DNA of 51,104 nucleotides. Source: UBA11957 sp963603285 (GTDB lineage Bacteria > Bacillota > Clostridia > Lachnospirales > Lachnospiraceae). Below the pieces are notes generated by a model. It searched no databases. It was not told the DNA's origin and worked only from the letters and a program-made list of their open reading frames with translations. Shown one piece after another: positions 39,873 through 49,103 of this stretch (position 1 is the stretch's first letter; each line of letters begins with the position of its first letter). A program made the position numbers and the translations under genes. The DNA is taken from the NCBI GenBank assembly GCA_963603285.1, contig CAVCMG010000019.1, positions 1-51,104 of the forward strand, given 5' to 3'.

Positions 39873-41086
39873 CAATCGTCTAGTGTCTGGTCCTTTCTGC
39901 TGGTTTTTGGCGTAGCCCCCGGCATCCCGGTAGTTTCCTCCATCGACAGACGGCCACTGGCTATCGCATAATCTTGATATAGTGCTATTTTAACATTGTT
40001 TGCTGTTATACGCATTACCTTTTTTGCTAATTGCACAAAAAATTCGGAAAAATGTTCCTGCAAAAGGGCAGCTGCCTCCTCCTGACTGTATACAGCCGAC
40101 ACATACCGGCAGGGACGGACGCTGTAGAGGGTCAGAGAAAATGGCAGCGGACAGTCTTTTGAAAAAGCCAGCGGATATACGGAGGCTATAATCTCTCCCG
40201 CTTCCGGCTTCTGCCACAGTCGCAGCTGTGTACCGGCTATCCCAGCCTGCACGCCGCAGAATCTGGCTTTTTCATAGACTGGCTGCTGGTGTACATACGT
40301 TATGCGGTCGTAGTATACATATTCTGTTGCCAGCACGATATCGGCGTCGGCACCGCAGTAGGTATAGCCTGTGATATTCTGCCCGTCGTCATACAGCGGG
40401 ATCTCACCGCTGACTAAAAGATCCCCGGGATAGATGTATTCCCCGGCAGTTTTTTGGGCAATGCCGTTTCTGGTAACGATCGAAACGATCTCCCCCTCCT
40501 TATCGGCATAGAGACTGGCATCGTTTTGCGCTGTATCTTCCTCTTCCACCTGTTTTGCCTCTTCGATACGGATATATAGCACAGTTCCCGAGGATTCGGC
40601 GGCGACCCAGACAAATTCCGGGAAGGCATTTCGAAGTCCAGCGGCGATGGCTTTGGTGTCGACATCCTTCTTCTTCATGCCACTCTGGATATGTTCGGTG
40701 CGCAGATAACGGATCAGCGTTTCGTTGGTCGTCTGTACGTTACCGGTAAAACGGATCTCCCAGATGTGTCCCGAAAGGAACCACCACAACAGTGCGCAGA
40801 AAAAAAGACCGCCAAGGAATGCCTTCCGGCCAAGTGCAGACCGCAGCCGGAAAGGAAATCCTTTCTTGCGGACAACCTGGATATGTACGCCGGTCAGATA
40901 CCGCAGATGCCGGATGCGCACATAATGGTCCAGACGGATCGTGAAGGTATAGCCGTTGTCTGTTTTGACCAGATGCTCCAGAACGATCGACTGCCGGCTG
41001 CACAGATGCAGGAAACGAAGCACCTCTGCCCCGGACATCCGGCAGTCCAGCCAGGCAAAGCGGCGCAGAACATGTCTTTTTTTCAT
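39872..41086 (-). CDS. yqfD: Sporulation protein YqfD
   Basis: This 404-residue protein has an N-terminal soluble part, a membrane segment (about 85-105: FLGGLFFCALLWWFL) and a large outer domain. It resembles YqfD, a mother-cell sporulation protein whose loss lowers spore yield in Bacillus. GGAGG precedes ATG 41086 by 7 nt, and the start overlaps the yqfC stop by 4 nt. Its presence suggests that the organism or a recent ancestor forms endospores. Confidence 0.9.
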   Translation of the reverse strand: MKKRHVLRRFAWLDCRMSGAEVLRFLHLCSRQSIVLEHLVKTDNGYTFTIRLDHYVRIRHLRYLTGVHIQVVRKKGFPFRLRSALGRKAFLGGLFFCALLWWFLSGHIWEIRFTGNVQTTNETLIRYLRTEHIQSGMKKKDVDTKAIAAGLRNAFPEFVWVAAESSGTVLYIRIEEAKQVEEEDTAQNDASLYADKEGEIVSIVTRNGIAQKTAGEYIYPGDLLVSGEIPLYDDGQNITGYTYCGADADIVLATEYVYYDRITYVHQQPVYEKARFCGVQAGIAGTQLRLWQKPEAGEIIASVYPLAFSKDCPLPFSLTLYSVRPCRYVSAVYSQEEAAALLQEHFSEFFVQLAKKVMRITANNVKIALYQDYAIASGRLSMEETTGMPGATPKTSRKDQTLDD

Positions 41087-41373
41087 CGCGCATCCTCCCT
41101 GACATAGCGTACAGTATGGATCCGTCCTCCGATGGAGATTTCCGTCGGCGAAAAGCACAGGATCGTCAGCTGGCTGCCGCATACCACCAGCGGGCCAAGG
41201 GACGTAGACAGCAGGATCTCTTCACAGGAAATGGCCAAAAGCCGCCGGTAATTTTCAATACAGACATGGCTGCTGCCGTGCATGGTGATGACGGGATGCC
41301 CCTTTTTGAAATAAGAAAAGGATGCATCGCATGCGGCCTTTTGCTTTTTGCTTCTGAAAGCCATACGATCCAT
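41083..41373 (-). CDS. yqfC: Sporulation protein YqfC
   Basis: This 96-residue protein has the YqfC beta-strand repeat pattern (GSSHVCIENYRRLLAIS, LSTSLGPLVVCGSQLTI) and adjoins yqfD, its usual partner. The function in spore formation is not known. The ATG at 41373 is preceded by AAAGGATCAGG; a second ATG at 41364 is possible. Confidence 0.88.
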   Translation of the reverse strand: MDRMAFRSKKQKAACDASFSYFKKGHPVITMHGSSHVCIENYRRLLAISCEEILLSTSLGPLVVCGSQLTILCFSPTEISIGGRIHTVRYVREDAR

Positions 41374-41408
41374 CCTGATCCTTTACTCATACCCAATATA
41401 TGCGGGTA

Positions 41409-41954
41409 TTAAAATTCATATACATTTTTCAGAAAAATCATGGTAAACCACAGCACGGTGTTCTCCCCGAGATAAAAATCCATGCTGCATTTCTCAATGG
41501 CATTCATGACTACGATGCCATGGCTTTCAATGCAGGGAAGCACTGCCTCCGGATGGCGGCAGGCCTTTGGATAGGCACATTTATCGCAGATTGAACAGGA
41601 ATCCGAGCTGAGCGCGTAGCACACGACGTCATGCTCCTTTAAATAGCGCAAGATCTGCCGGGTGATCAGCTCATGCTCCTCCTTGCTTTCGAGAAGCTTG
41701 TCCATATTGGAATAGTCCTCGACTTCGGCCACTGTGGAAAATAAAAGGGCTTTGGGGTATTTTTTGCAGATGGCTTCACAGCTCTTTACACTGCCAACCG
41801 CCGGCGGGCAGGACCAGGAATGCCCATAACGTGCACATTCCTTTTTACAGATCGTACGAACCCGGTCGGAAAATTCGACCTTTGCAGAATCCATAAAAGC
41901 ATACTGATAGATCGGATAACCGGCTATGTACTCTTCAATCTCGTCGTAAATCAT
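41409..41954 (-). CDS. DUF2284 Cys-rich metal-binding protein
   Basis: This 181-residue protein has two clusters of cysteines: C-x3-C with SCPP (about 36-52), and C-x2-C-x2-C with KACRHPE and a further Cys (about 125-145). The pattern is typical of DUF2284, predicted to bind iron-sulfur clusters or zinc. The function is unknown. AGGAGGG lies about 13 nt before the ATG. It follows the small FakA-like gene by 28 nt. Confidence 0.85.
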   Translation of the reverse strand: MIYDEIEEYIAGYPIYQYAFMDSAKVEFSDRVRTICKKECARYGHSWSCPPAVGSVKSCEAICKKYPKALLFSTVAEVEDYSNMDKLLESKEEHELITRQILRYLKEHDVVCYALSSDSCSICDKCAYPKACRHPEAVLPCIESHGIVVMNAIEKCSMDFYLGENTVLWFTMIFLKNVYEF

Positions 41955-41982
41955 GCTGCGCTGTGTCCCTCCTGTCGTTTGA

Positions 41983-42234
41983 TCAGCCCTTTAAGCCTCT
42001 GGACTGTCTGTCCATATCCTCTACGACAATATCGTAGATCTCACCAAGACTTGCTGCATATTCCAGCAGAAGCCACGGCTCATTGGTATGGAAATGGATC
42101 TTGATCAGATCCTCGTCGCCGACTGCCAGAAGACAGTCACCCTTGAAATGTTCTGTAATGTAATCGTTGATCTCGTCCTCATCCAGGTTTTCACCCTCGA
42201 TCAGAAGCTGTGTGTCATACTTGAATTCGAGCAT
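41983..42234 (-). CDS. Stand-alone FakA C-terminal-like domain
   Basis: This 83-residue protein matches part of the C-terminal domain of fatty-acid kinase FakA/YloV (DAK phosphatase-like family): GDCLLAVGDEDLIKIHFHTN followed by LGEIYDIVVEDM, the counterpart of the VKIHVHT...IENM region. No kinase or DegV/FakB gene is adjacent. A strong GGAGGAGG site about 9 nt before the ATG argues that it is expressed as a separate protein and is not a decayed fragment. The function is unknown; a regulatory or phosphate-binding role is only a guess. Confidence 0.75.
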   Translation of the reverse strand: MLEFKYDTQLLIEGENLDEDEINDYITEHFKGDCLLAVGDEDLIKIHFHTNEPWLLLEYAASLGEIYDIVVEDMDRQSRGLKG

Positions 42235-42254
42235 AGATATGCCTCCTCCGATTG

Positions 42255-42734
42255 TTATTTGTGATAGGGTTCGTGGTTTATGATCCGGTAGCTTCTGTAG
42301 ATCTGTTCCAGCAGGATCATCCGCATCAGCTGATGGGGAAAGGTCAGCTTCGAAAAGCTGAGGGCATAATCCCCGCGCTGCAATACGGCATCTGACAGGC
42401 CAAGGGAGCCGCCGATCACAAAGACCAGATGGCTTTTGCCCTGTACGCCCCAGGTTTCGATCTGCCGGGACAGCTCCACCGAATCCAGCATTTTACCGTT
42501 AATCGCCATAGTTACGACAAAATCGTCGGGCCGGATATGCTTTAAGAGCCGTTCCCCTTCGATATCCCGGATCTGGGCTTCCTGTGCCGCAGAAGCCCGG
42601 TCCGGTGTTCTTTCGTCCGGTACCTCAAGAATATCCAGCTTGATGTATCTGCCCAGGCGTTTGCTGTATTCGGCAATGCCCTGCTGCAGATATTTTTCTT
42701 TGATCTTTCCCACACAGAGAACGGTTATTCTCAT
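42255..42734 (-). CDS. rlmH: 23S rRNA (pseudouridine-1915-N3)-methyltransferase
   Basis: This 159-residue SPOUT methyltransferase has the knot region FVIGGSLGLSDAV and C-terminal SKLTFPHQLMRMILLEQIYRSYRI, nearly invariant in RlmH. It methylates pseudouridine 1915 in helix 69 of 23S rRNA on assembled ribosomes. GAGGG precedes the ATG by 5 nt. Confidence 0.97.
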   Translation of the reverse strand: MRITVLCVGKIKEKYLQQGIAEYSKRLGRYIKLDILEVPDERTPDRASAAQEAQIRDIEGERLLKHIRPDDFVVTMAINGKMLDSVELSRQIETWGVQGKSHLVFVIGGSLGLSDAVLQRGDYALSFSKLTFPHQLMRMILLEQIYRSYRIINHEPYHK

Positions 42735-42772
42735 GATACCCTCATTTCATCCCGGGCAAAGGCCCGTTTTTA

Positions 42773-44161
42773 TCATTTGTTGGACAGATATTCGTGGATA
42801 CCCTTGGCGGCAGCTTTACCGGCTCCCATAGCCAGGATAACAGTAGCTGCACCTGTTACGGCATCACCACCGGCGTATACGCCGTCCTTGGTGGTCTTAC
42901 CTGTCTCTTCGTCTGCGATGATACATTTTCTCTTGTTGACATCCAGACCGTAGGTGGTCGAAGAAATCAGCGGGTTCGGGCTTGTACCCAGAGACATGAT
43001 GACAGTATCGACATCGATATCAAATACGGAACCCGGAACCTCGATCGGGCGTCTTCTGCCGGAAGCATCCGGTTCACCAAGCTCCATACGGATGCAGCGG
43101 ATACCCTTGACCCAGCCGTTCTCATCCACAAGGATCTCCTTCGGGTTGGTCAGAAGCTCGAAGTTGATGCCCTCTTCCTTGGCATGATGGACTTCCTCTT
43201 TACGTGCCGGAAGCTCTGCTTCACTACGTCTGTAGATGATATGTACATCAGCACCGAGACGCAGTGCAGTACGGGCAGCATCCATGGCAACGTTACCGCC
43301 GCCGACAACAGCGACCTTTTTGCCCTTGCGGATCGGTGTATCGTAATCGTCCAGATAAGCCTTCATCAGGTTGTTTCTAGTCAGGAACTCGTTGGCGGAC
43401 ATAACGCCGTTGGCTGTCTCACCCGGGATACCCATAAACATCGGCAGACCGGCACCGGAGCCGATAAATACGGCATTGTAGCCCTCATCCTGTAAAAGTT
43501 CGTCTACAGTGATGGATTTACCGATGATGACGTTGGTCTCGATCTCAACACCGAGGGATTTTACGTTTTCAACCTCAGCGTCTACGACCTTGCTCTTTGG
43601 CAGACGGAATTCCGGGATACCGTAAGCCAGTACGCCGCCGGCTTTATGCAGTGCCTCAAAGATCTTGACTTCATAGCCAAGCTTTGCCAGATCGCCTGCG
43701 CAGGTAAGACCTGCCGGGCCTGCACCGATGACAGCGACCTTCTTGCCGTTTTTCTCTTTGGCTGTTTCCGGCTTGATGCTGTTTTCCTTGGCCCAGTCGG
43801 CTACGAAACGCTCCAGCTTACCGATGGATACCGGTTCGCCCTTGATACCGCGGATACATTTACCCTCGCACTGGCTCTCCTGAGGGCATACACGGCCACA
43901 GACTGCAGGAAGGGCGCTGGACTGTCCGATCACCTGATAAGCCTTCTCGAACTCGCCTTCTTTTACTGCTGCGATGAAATCCGGAATATTGATGGAAACC
44001 GGACATCCCTGTACGCATTTGGCATTTTTGCAGTGGAGGCAGCGGGTAGCCTCGTCCATGGCTTCTTCTTTATTGTAACCTAAACATACTTCTTCAAAAT
44101 TATGTGCTCTGACTGCCGGATCCTGTTCTCTGACCGGTACTCTCTTTAATGCATCTGCCAT
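42773..44161 (-). CDS. NfnB / NADPH-dependent glutamate synthase small subunit-type protein
   Basis: This 462-residue protein starts with a cysteine-rich iron-sulfur region (CLHCKNAKCVQGCPV, near 41-55, then CGRVCPQESQCEGKC), followed by two dinucleotide-binding folds, GAGPAGL and GGGNVAMD. Alone it looks like the GltD-type subunit. Next to an NfnA-like gene it is more likely NfnB, part of the flavin-based bifurcating complex that couples NADH, ferredoxin and NADP+. No large glutamate synthase subunit is nearby, which supports Nfn. Start and stop overlap the upstream gene by one base (TAATG). Confidence 0.9.
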   Translation of the reverse strand: MADALKRVPVREQDPAVRAHNFEEVCLGYNKEEAMDEATRCLHCKNAKCVQGCPVSINIPDFIAAVKEGEFEKAYQVIGQSSALPAVCGRVCPQESQCEGKCIRGIKGEPVSIGKLERFVADWAKENSIKPETAKEKNGKKVAVIGAGPAGLTCAGDLAKLGYEVKIFEALHKAGGVLAYGIPEFRLPKSKVVDAEVENVKSLGVEIETNVIIGKSITVDELLQDEGYNAVFIGSGAGLPMFMGIPGETANGVMSANEFLTRNNLMKAYLDDYDTPIRKGKKVAVVGGGNVAMDAARTALRLGADVHIIYRRSEAELPARKEEVHHAKEEGINFELLTNPKEILVDENGWVKGIRCIRMELGEPDASGRRRPIEVPGSVFDIDVDTVIMSLGTSPNPLISSTTYGLDVNKRKCIIADEETGKTTKDGVYAGGDAVTGAATVILAMGAGKAAAKGIHEYLSNK

Positions 44162-45045
44162 TATTTGTCACCTCCGCAATGTCCGCATCCGCCGTGATGG
44201 GTGTCACCCTCGATGAATTTTAATTTTGCACGGCCTTCCTCTGTTTTATACATGGTCTGTCTCTGCATAGCCTGGTCAAAGTCGATCAGATGACCGTCAA
44301 ACTCCGGTCCGTCTACACAGGCGAATTTGACCTCGTCCCCTACCATGACACGACAGGCGCCGCACATGCCGGTACCGTCTACCATGATCGGGTTCATGCT
44401 GACAACGGTCGGGATACCGAGTTCTTTTGTCAGCTTACAGACAAATTTCATCATGATCATCGGACCGATCGCTACGCAGTGATCGTAATGTTTGCCCTCT
44501 TTTACAAGATCCTCCAGACATTTGGTAACCATACCGGTACGTCCGTAGGAACCGTCGTCTGTCGTTACATACAGATTACATACATCTTTGAATCCGTCCT
44601 CAAGAATGACAAGATCCTTTGTCTTTGCACCGATGATGGCGTCTGCTGTGATGCCATGCTCATGCAGCCATTTTACCTGCGGATATACCGGTGCAGTACC
44701 GACACCGCCGGCGATAAACAGGATGTTTTTCTTTTTGAGTTCTTCGATCGGCTCATCGATCAGATCGGACGGTCTTCCCAGCGGTCCGACGAAATCCTCG
44801 AAAGCGTCTCCTGCCTTTAATTCGCTCATTTTCATTGTGGAATAACCGATCGGCATGAAAACGATGCGGACCGTACCGGCTTCGCGGTCGTAGTCACAGA
44901 TCGTCAGCGGGATACGCTCTCCTGTCTCGTCTGTCTTTGCGATGATAAACTGTCCCGGTTCGCAGTGTTTTGCTACGCGCGGTGCTTCCACGATCATGGA
45001 ATAGATGTTTTCCGCAAGCTTTTCTGCTTTTAAAATCTTGTACAT
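44161..45045 (-). CDS. NfnA / sulfide dehydrogenase-type FAD-NAD(P) subunit
   Basis: This 294-residue ferredoxin-NADP reductase-like protein has a FAD domain, an NAD(P) domain (GGVGTAPVYPQ) and a C-terminal 2Fe-2S site with GMCGACRVMVG and a further Cys about 12 residues on. The architecture fits NfnA, also annotated as sulfide dehydrogenase beta subunit or PyrK-like. The C-terminus ends in an extra CGHC pair after HHGG. AGGAGG precedes the ATG. With the next gene it would form NfnAB, important for NADPH supply in anaerobes. Confidence 0.9.
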   Translation of the reverse strand: MYKILKAEKLAENIYSMIVEAPRVAKHCEPGQFIIAKTDETGERIPLTICDYDREAGTVRIVFMPIGYSTMKMSELKAGDAFEDFVGPLGRPSDLIDEPIEELKKKNILFIAGGVGTAPVYPQVKWLHEHGITADAIIGAKTKDLVILEDGFKDVCNLYVTTDDGSYGRTGMVTKCLEDLVKEGKHYDHCVAIGPMIMMKFVCKLTKELGIPTVVSMNPIMVDGTGMCGACRVMVGDEVKFACVDGPEFDGHLIDFDQAMQRQTMYKTEEGRAKLKFIEGDTHHGGCGHCGGDK

Positions 45046-45083
45046 AACTTCCTCCTGTTTTGTATTTTTGTATGTTAATTAGA

Positions 45084-45092
45084 ATAATACCA
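45084..45092 (-). promoter_or_regulatory. Possible extended -10 promoter of nfnAB
   Basis: On the minus strand TGGTATTAT fits an extended -10 element about 38 nt before the start codon of nfnA. No good -35 is seen. The rest of 45093-45188 holds no clear terminator for the upstream gene. Confidence 0.4.
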
Positions 45093-45188
45093 CAGTATAT
45101 TATTAAAACGCCATATAAACATGGATATTTTCTGATGATTGTGAATGCTTTATCAATTTCTGCCCCGTATTTGTGGAGTTAGGACAGA

Positions 45189-46391
45189 CTACTGCTCGTT
45201 TTCCGTATCCTGTGTCCCTTCTTCGGTGACGGTTTCTTCCTGCGCCTTGTTGCTGTAGGTTTCGCTGGCGGCATAGCTTGATTTTCCGTAAGCGTTGACA
45301 AGGATTGCATAGAAGGTATGCTCTCCGGCCGGCATCTCTACCGGACCGGTATACTGCTTACCGGTCTTTTCTGTCGGCTTCTGGTCAAAGGCATAATACG
45401 CTTTACAGCCGTCCGGTACGACCACCTGGATCGTTGTGTCCATACCGGCAGTAAATGTACCGGAGCTTGGCGCGATCTTCGGTGTATCCGGCACCGGATA
45501 TAAAACAGAATACGACAGCGTGATCAGATCGCTCGTGATATTCTTTGCATTGACAGCAACCGCTTTTAAGGTCGTGGTACCTTCTTCCAGAGCAATCGGC
45601 TCGCTGTATAGAGAACCATTGTCCTTTGCAGGCAGCGTACCGTCTGTCGTGTAATAAATCTGGGCGTCATCGTCTGCGGTCAGTGTTACATTGACGTAAT
45701 CGCTGTAGCTGCCGCCCTCCGGATCTGCGGTCGGCGCATTGCAGATATAGGCCGAGAATTTTTCACGGATCGTCATATCCGTGCAGGAAGCAAACAGATC
45801 GGCGATTTTGTCCGGCTGCTTTGTTGTCTCGTACACACGGATCAGCGTACTGTATGCCGTCTGGTTCTCCGGATAGAGGCTGATTACCTTTTTCAGGACG
45901 GATTCGGCCTTGTCGTATTCCTTCTGGGCGTACAGGATGTCCGCTTTTAACAGCCAGGCATCTGCCGATGTATCGTCCAGATCGATGGCCTTTTGTACTG
46001 CATCGTAGGCGTCGCTGTACTTGCCATTGGAAAATGCCGCTTCAGCTGCCGACAGCTGGTATTCCAGCGAATGCTCTTCTATGTAGGTTTTGTGCATACG
46101 CCATCCGATACCGGCAGCTGCCACAACGACAACCACGGCAATCACGATGGCAATACGCTGCCTTTTTTTCTTTTTCCGCCGCTTTTCCTCCCGCTCGCGT
46201 TTGATGGTGCGGGCGATCTCATCCTGCGTGACGGTGATCTTTTTCTTTCCGGGTGCTTTGGCAGAAGCCTCCTGTGGCGTCAGACTGTCACCGAAGACCT
46301 GATAATCTGCTACCAGACGGACCTCCCTGCCACAGCTCGGGCAGTAGGCCGCATCATCTCCCAGCTTATAGCCGCAATATTTGCAATTCAT
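45189..46391 (-). CDS. Zinc-ribbon, TPR and chitobiase-like domain membrane protein
   Basis: This 400-residue protein has an N-terminal zinc ribbon (C-x2-C...C-x2-C, residues 3-20), a basic stretch and a membrane segment (about 80-98). Tetratricopeptide-like repeats follow (about 115-210), then a segment with YYTTDGTLP...LYSEPIAL, as in the chitobiase/FN3-associated beta-sandwich, and an acidic tail. The zinc ribbon would be inside and the rest outside. The function is unknown. AGAGGTAAAGG precedes the ATG. It follows ftsK, separated by an inverted repeat that includes the ftsK stop. Confidence 0.8.
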   Translation of the reverse strand: MNCKYCGYKLGDDAAYCPSCGREVRLVADYQVFGDSLTPQEASAKAPGKKKITVTQDEIARTIKREREEKRRKKKKRQRIAIVIAVVVVVAAAGIGWRMHKTYIEEHSLEYQLSAAEAAFSNGKYSDAYDAVQKAIDLDDTSADAWLLKADILYAQKEYDKAESVLKKVISLYPENQTAYSTLIRVYETTKQPDKIADLFASCTDMTIREKFSAYICNAPTADPEGGSYSDYVNVTLTADDDAQIYYTTDGTLPAKDNGSLYSEPIALEEGTTTLKAVAVNAKNITSDLITLSYSVLYPVPDTPKIAPSSGTFTAGMDTTIQVVVPDGCKAYYAFDQKPTEKTGKQYTGPVEMPAGEHTFYAILVNAYGKSSYAASETYSNKAQEETVTEEGTQDTENEQ

Positions 46392-46423
46392 ACCTTTACC
46401 TCTTTATTGGAACTGTTTTATAA

Positions 46424-46457
46424 CTTTCACAGCTATCACATATTACAGCTGTGAAAG
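46424..46457 (-). other. Inverted repeat spanning the ftsK stop
   Basis: CTTTCACAGCT (minus strand, 46447-46457) pairs perfectly with AGCTGTGAAAG (46424-46434). The ftsK stop codon lies beside the first arm. What follows is TTATAAAAC rather than a T-run, so termination would be weak at best. It may protect or process the mRNA between ftsK and the next gene. Confidence 0.55.
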
Positions 46458-49070
46458 CAGCTCGTCAAATTCTTCCATGGATAACAGAATCTTTCTGGGC
46501 TTTGTGCCCTCTTCTCCGCTGACCACTCCGGCCTCGCAGAGCTGATCCATGATACGTGCCGCACGGTTGAAGCCGATCTTGAACATCCGCTGCAGCATAC
46601 CGATGGAGGCTTTATCCTTTTCGATGATAAAACGTCCGGCCTCTTCAAACAGTACATCCCGTTCGCTCTTGTTGGAGCTGATCTCTGTTGCTGAAGAGGA
46701 AGCACTGATCTGCTCGGTGATCGAAGCGTCGTACTGTACCGGTTCATCCTGACCGTTTTTCAAAAAGTCAACGACAGCGCTGACCTCTTTGTCGGAGACA
46801 AAGCTGCCCTGCAATCTGGCGGGTTTTGGATAGCCCTGCGGATAAAAGAGCATATCGCCCTTGCCCAGAAGCTTTTCTGCGCCGTTCATATCCAGGATTG
46901 TACGGGAATCCACACCGGAGCTTACGGCAAAAGCCACACGGGACGGCATATTGGCCTTGATCAGACCCGTAATGACATTGACGGAAGGACGCTGTGTGGC
47001 GATGATCAGATGAATACCGGCAGCTCTGGCCAGCTGGGCCAGACGGCAGATCGCATCCTCCACCTCGCTGGAGGCCACCATCATCAGATCGGCCAGCTCG
47101 TCCACGATCACGACGATCTGCGGCATCTTGGCCGGCTTTTTCTCATCCTCCACATCTTCCAGTGCTTCGATCTTCTTATTATAGCCCTTCATATCACGGA
47201 CACCGTACTGTGCAAACTTGTTGTAACGGTCGGTCATCTCGTTTACCGCCCAGTTCAGCGCACCGGCCGCCTTTTTCGGGTCGGTCACAACCGGGATCAG
47301 AAGGTGCGGGATACCGTTATAAACGCTCAGCTCTACAACCTTCGGGTCGATCATGATGAGCTTGACCTCATCCGGTCTGGCCTTGTAAAGGATGCTCATG
47401 ATCAGCGTATTGATACATACGGATTTACCGGAACCGGTAGCACCGGCGATCAGAAGATGCGGCATCTTGGCGATATCCGCTACCACCGGCTGACCGGCGA
47501 TATCCTTGCCGACCGCAAAGGCCAGCTTTGATTCGGCCTTTTCAAACTGTGGCGACGATAACAGATCGCCGAGATAGACAGCGCTATTGGTGGGGTTTGG
47601 CACCTCGATACCGACCGCTGCCTTGCCGGGGATCGGCGCTTCGATACGGATATCGGCTACCGCCAGATTCAGCTTGATATCGTCCGTCAGATTGACGATC
47701 CGGCTGACTTTGACGCCCTGCTCCGGCTGGAGCTCATAGCGGGTGACCGTAGGGCCGCAGCTGGCGTTGGTCACGGTGACCTTGACGCCAAAGCTGTTTA
47801 AGGTATCCTCCAGCTTTTTCGCTGTTTCGTACAGCACCTTGTCGCTGGTACCGCTGTCCTTGCCGGAGCCCTTCTGCAGAAGGCTGACCGGCGGGAAAGC
47901 ATATTCCTTTTTCTCCGCCTCGGATTTAGCGATCTCCGAAAGAATCTGCTGCTCCTGCTGGAGCTTTTCCTTCGGCGTCAGCTTTTTTGCTTTTTCCGGC
48001 GGTGTATTCTTTTCCTGCTCTTCGGCCATCAGCTCTGCACCACTGGACGGTGTGCTGTCTTTTGTGGGCTCCGAAGGGCTTTCGGGTTCCGCACGGAAAA
48101 TATGGAAATCGGAAGCCGGTGTTTTTTCCGGCGTTTTTTCTTCCACTGTATGCTTCGATGCTTCTGTTGCAGCATCCGGCTTTTTCTCTGTCTTTGCAGT
48201 CGATGCTCTGCCGGAAAGCGTCCGTTTGGCTTTTTCGGCCGGATCCGGCGTCATGGCTGCAAGATCCAGCGTCTGCTGGACAGGCTCTCCGGTAAAACCG
48301 TCAGATGCCGGTGTGGAGGAGGTCTGATGCTTCAGATCGGTTGCCTCAAAATTGATATCCGGCATATACTCTGCAGCGCTGCGGTGATCTGTCCGCGGCT
48401 GTGCTTTTCTGGCGGCACGCTGCTTTGCCTGCATGGCCATCCAGCGGGTACTCTCCTGCAGCGGATACAACAGCGATTTTCTGGACAGCAGAACGATACA
48501 GATGATCAGGATCAGCAAAAATACGATAAATGCCCCGGTCTCGCCTAGCAGATAGGATAATCCACGCACCAGTAACAGACCGCAGACACCGCCGCACAGC
48601 TGATCTTTGGCTGCCGCCTTGTAGGCAATGGCGATCTTTGACGGATCATCCGCTGCAAACAGGATCTGGATAAGACCACACAGACAGAAAAACAGCAATA
48701 CATAGCAGAACAGCATATAGCCCCTGCCTGCCCTGCGGTTGTATTCCAGTCCAAATCGGATCAGCATATACAAAAGCAACGGGAACACATAGGCCATGAG
48801 GCCAAAACAGCCAAGCATCGTCCGGGAAAAGAAATCCCCGACAACACCACAGATGCCAAAAAGGCTTAAGAAAAGGATCAGGCAGAATGCGATACAGATC
48901 CAGTGGACGATCTCACGGATATAGCGCTCCTTTGCCGATACCCGGCTGCGGGATGTATGTACAGCACCGGAACGGGACGCTTTTCTTTGTGCCGTGCTTT
49001 TGGCCGGTGCTTTGGTTGCTTTTTTCTTTGTTGATGTCGATTTTTTCTTTGTATTAGATTTGGTTGCCAC
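46443..49070 (-). CDS. ftsK: DNA translocase FtsK/SpoIIIE
   Basis: This 875-residue protein has a very basic start, four membrane segments (about 55-195), a long low-complexity linker (about 215-385) and a hexameric motor with Walker A GATGSGKSV and Walker B IVVIVDELADLMM. The C-terminal winged-helix gamma domain (about 810-870, GMLQRMFKIGFNRAARIMDQL) reads polar DNA signals. It moves chromosomes through the septum during division or sporulation. The start is GTG with GGAGG 5-6 nt upstream. Confidence 0.97.
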   Translation of the reverse strand: MATKSNTKKKSTSTKKKATKAPAKSTAQRKASRSGAVHTSRSRVSAKERYIREIVHWICIAFCLILFLSLFGICGVVGDFFSRTMLGCFGLMAYVFPLLLYMLIRFGLEYNRRAGRGYMLFCYVLLFFCLCGLIQILFAADDPSKIAIAYKAAAKDQLCGGVCGLLLVRGLSYLLGETGAFIVFLLILIICIVLLSRKSLLYPLQESTRWMAMQAKQRAARKAQPRTDHRSAAEYMPDINFEATDLKHQTSSTPASDGFTGEPVQQTLDLAAMTPDPAEKAKRTLSGRASTAKTEKKPDAATEASKHTVEEKTPEKTPASDFHIFRAEPESPSEPTKDSTPSSGAELMAEEQEKNTPPEKAKKLTPKEKLQQEQQILSEIAKSEAEKKEYAFPPVSLLQKGSGKDSGTSDKVLYETAKKLEDTLNSFGVKVTVTNASCGPTVTRYELQPEQGVKVSRIVNLTDDIKLNLAVADIRIEAPIPGKAAVGIEVPNPTNSAVYLGDLLSSPQFEKAESKLAFAVGKDIAGQPVVADIAKMPHLLIAGATGSGKSVCINTLIMSILYKARPDEVKLIMIDPKVVELSVYNGIPHLLIPVVTDPKKAAGALNWAVNEMTDRYNKFAQYGVRDMKGYNKKIEALEDVEDEKKPAKMPQIVVIVDELADLMMVASSEVEDAICRLAQLARAAGIHLIIATQRPSVNVITGLIKANMPSRVAFAVSSGVDSRTILDMNGAEKLLGKGDMLFYPQGYPKPARLQGSFVSDKEVSAVVDFLKNGQDEPVQYDASITEQISASSSATEISSNKSERDVLFEEAGRFIIEKDKASIGMLQRMFKIGFNRAARIMDQLCEAGVVSGEEGTKPRKILLSMEEFDELLSQL

Positions 49071-49103
49071 AAATACCTCCCATACAGCACACGGGTACTG
49101 TAT

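Noticed and set aside
42753..42771. CGGGC-AAAG-GCCCG followed by T5 between nfnB and rlmH
   Set aside because: It is a good intrinsic terminator only on the plus strand, where no gene ends. On the coding strand there is no T-tract, so I did not call it.
42773..45045. Glutamate synthase (GltBD) or dihydroorotate dehydrogenase (PyrDK) locus
   Set aside because: No large GltB subunit or pyrD gene adjoins. The paired sizes and motifs fit NfnAB better.
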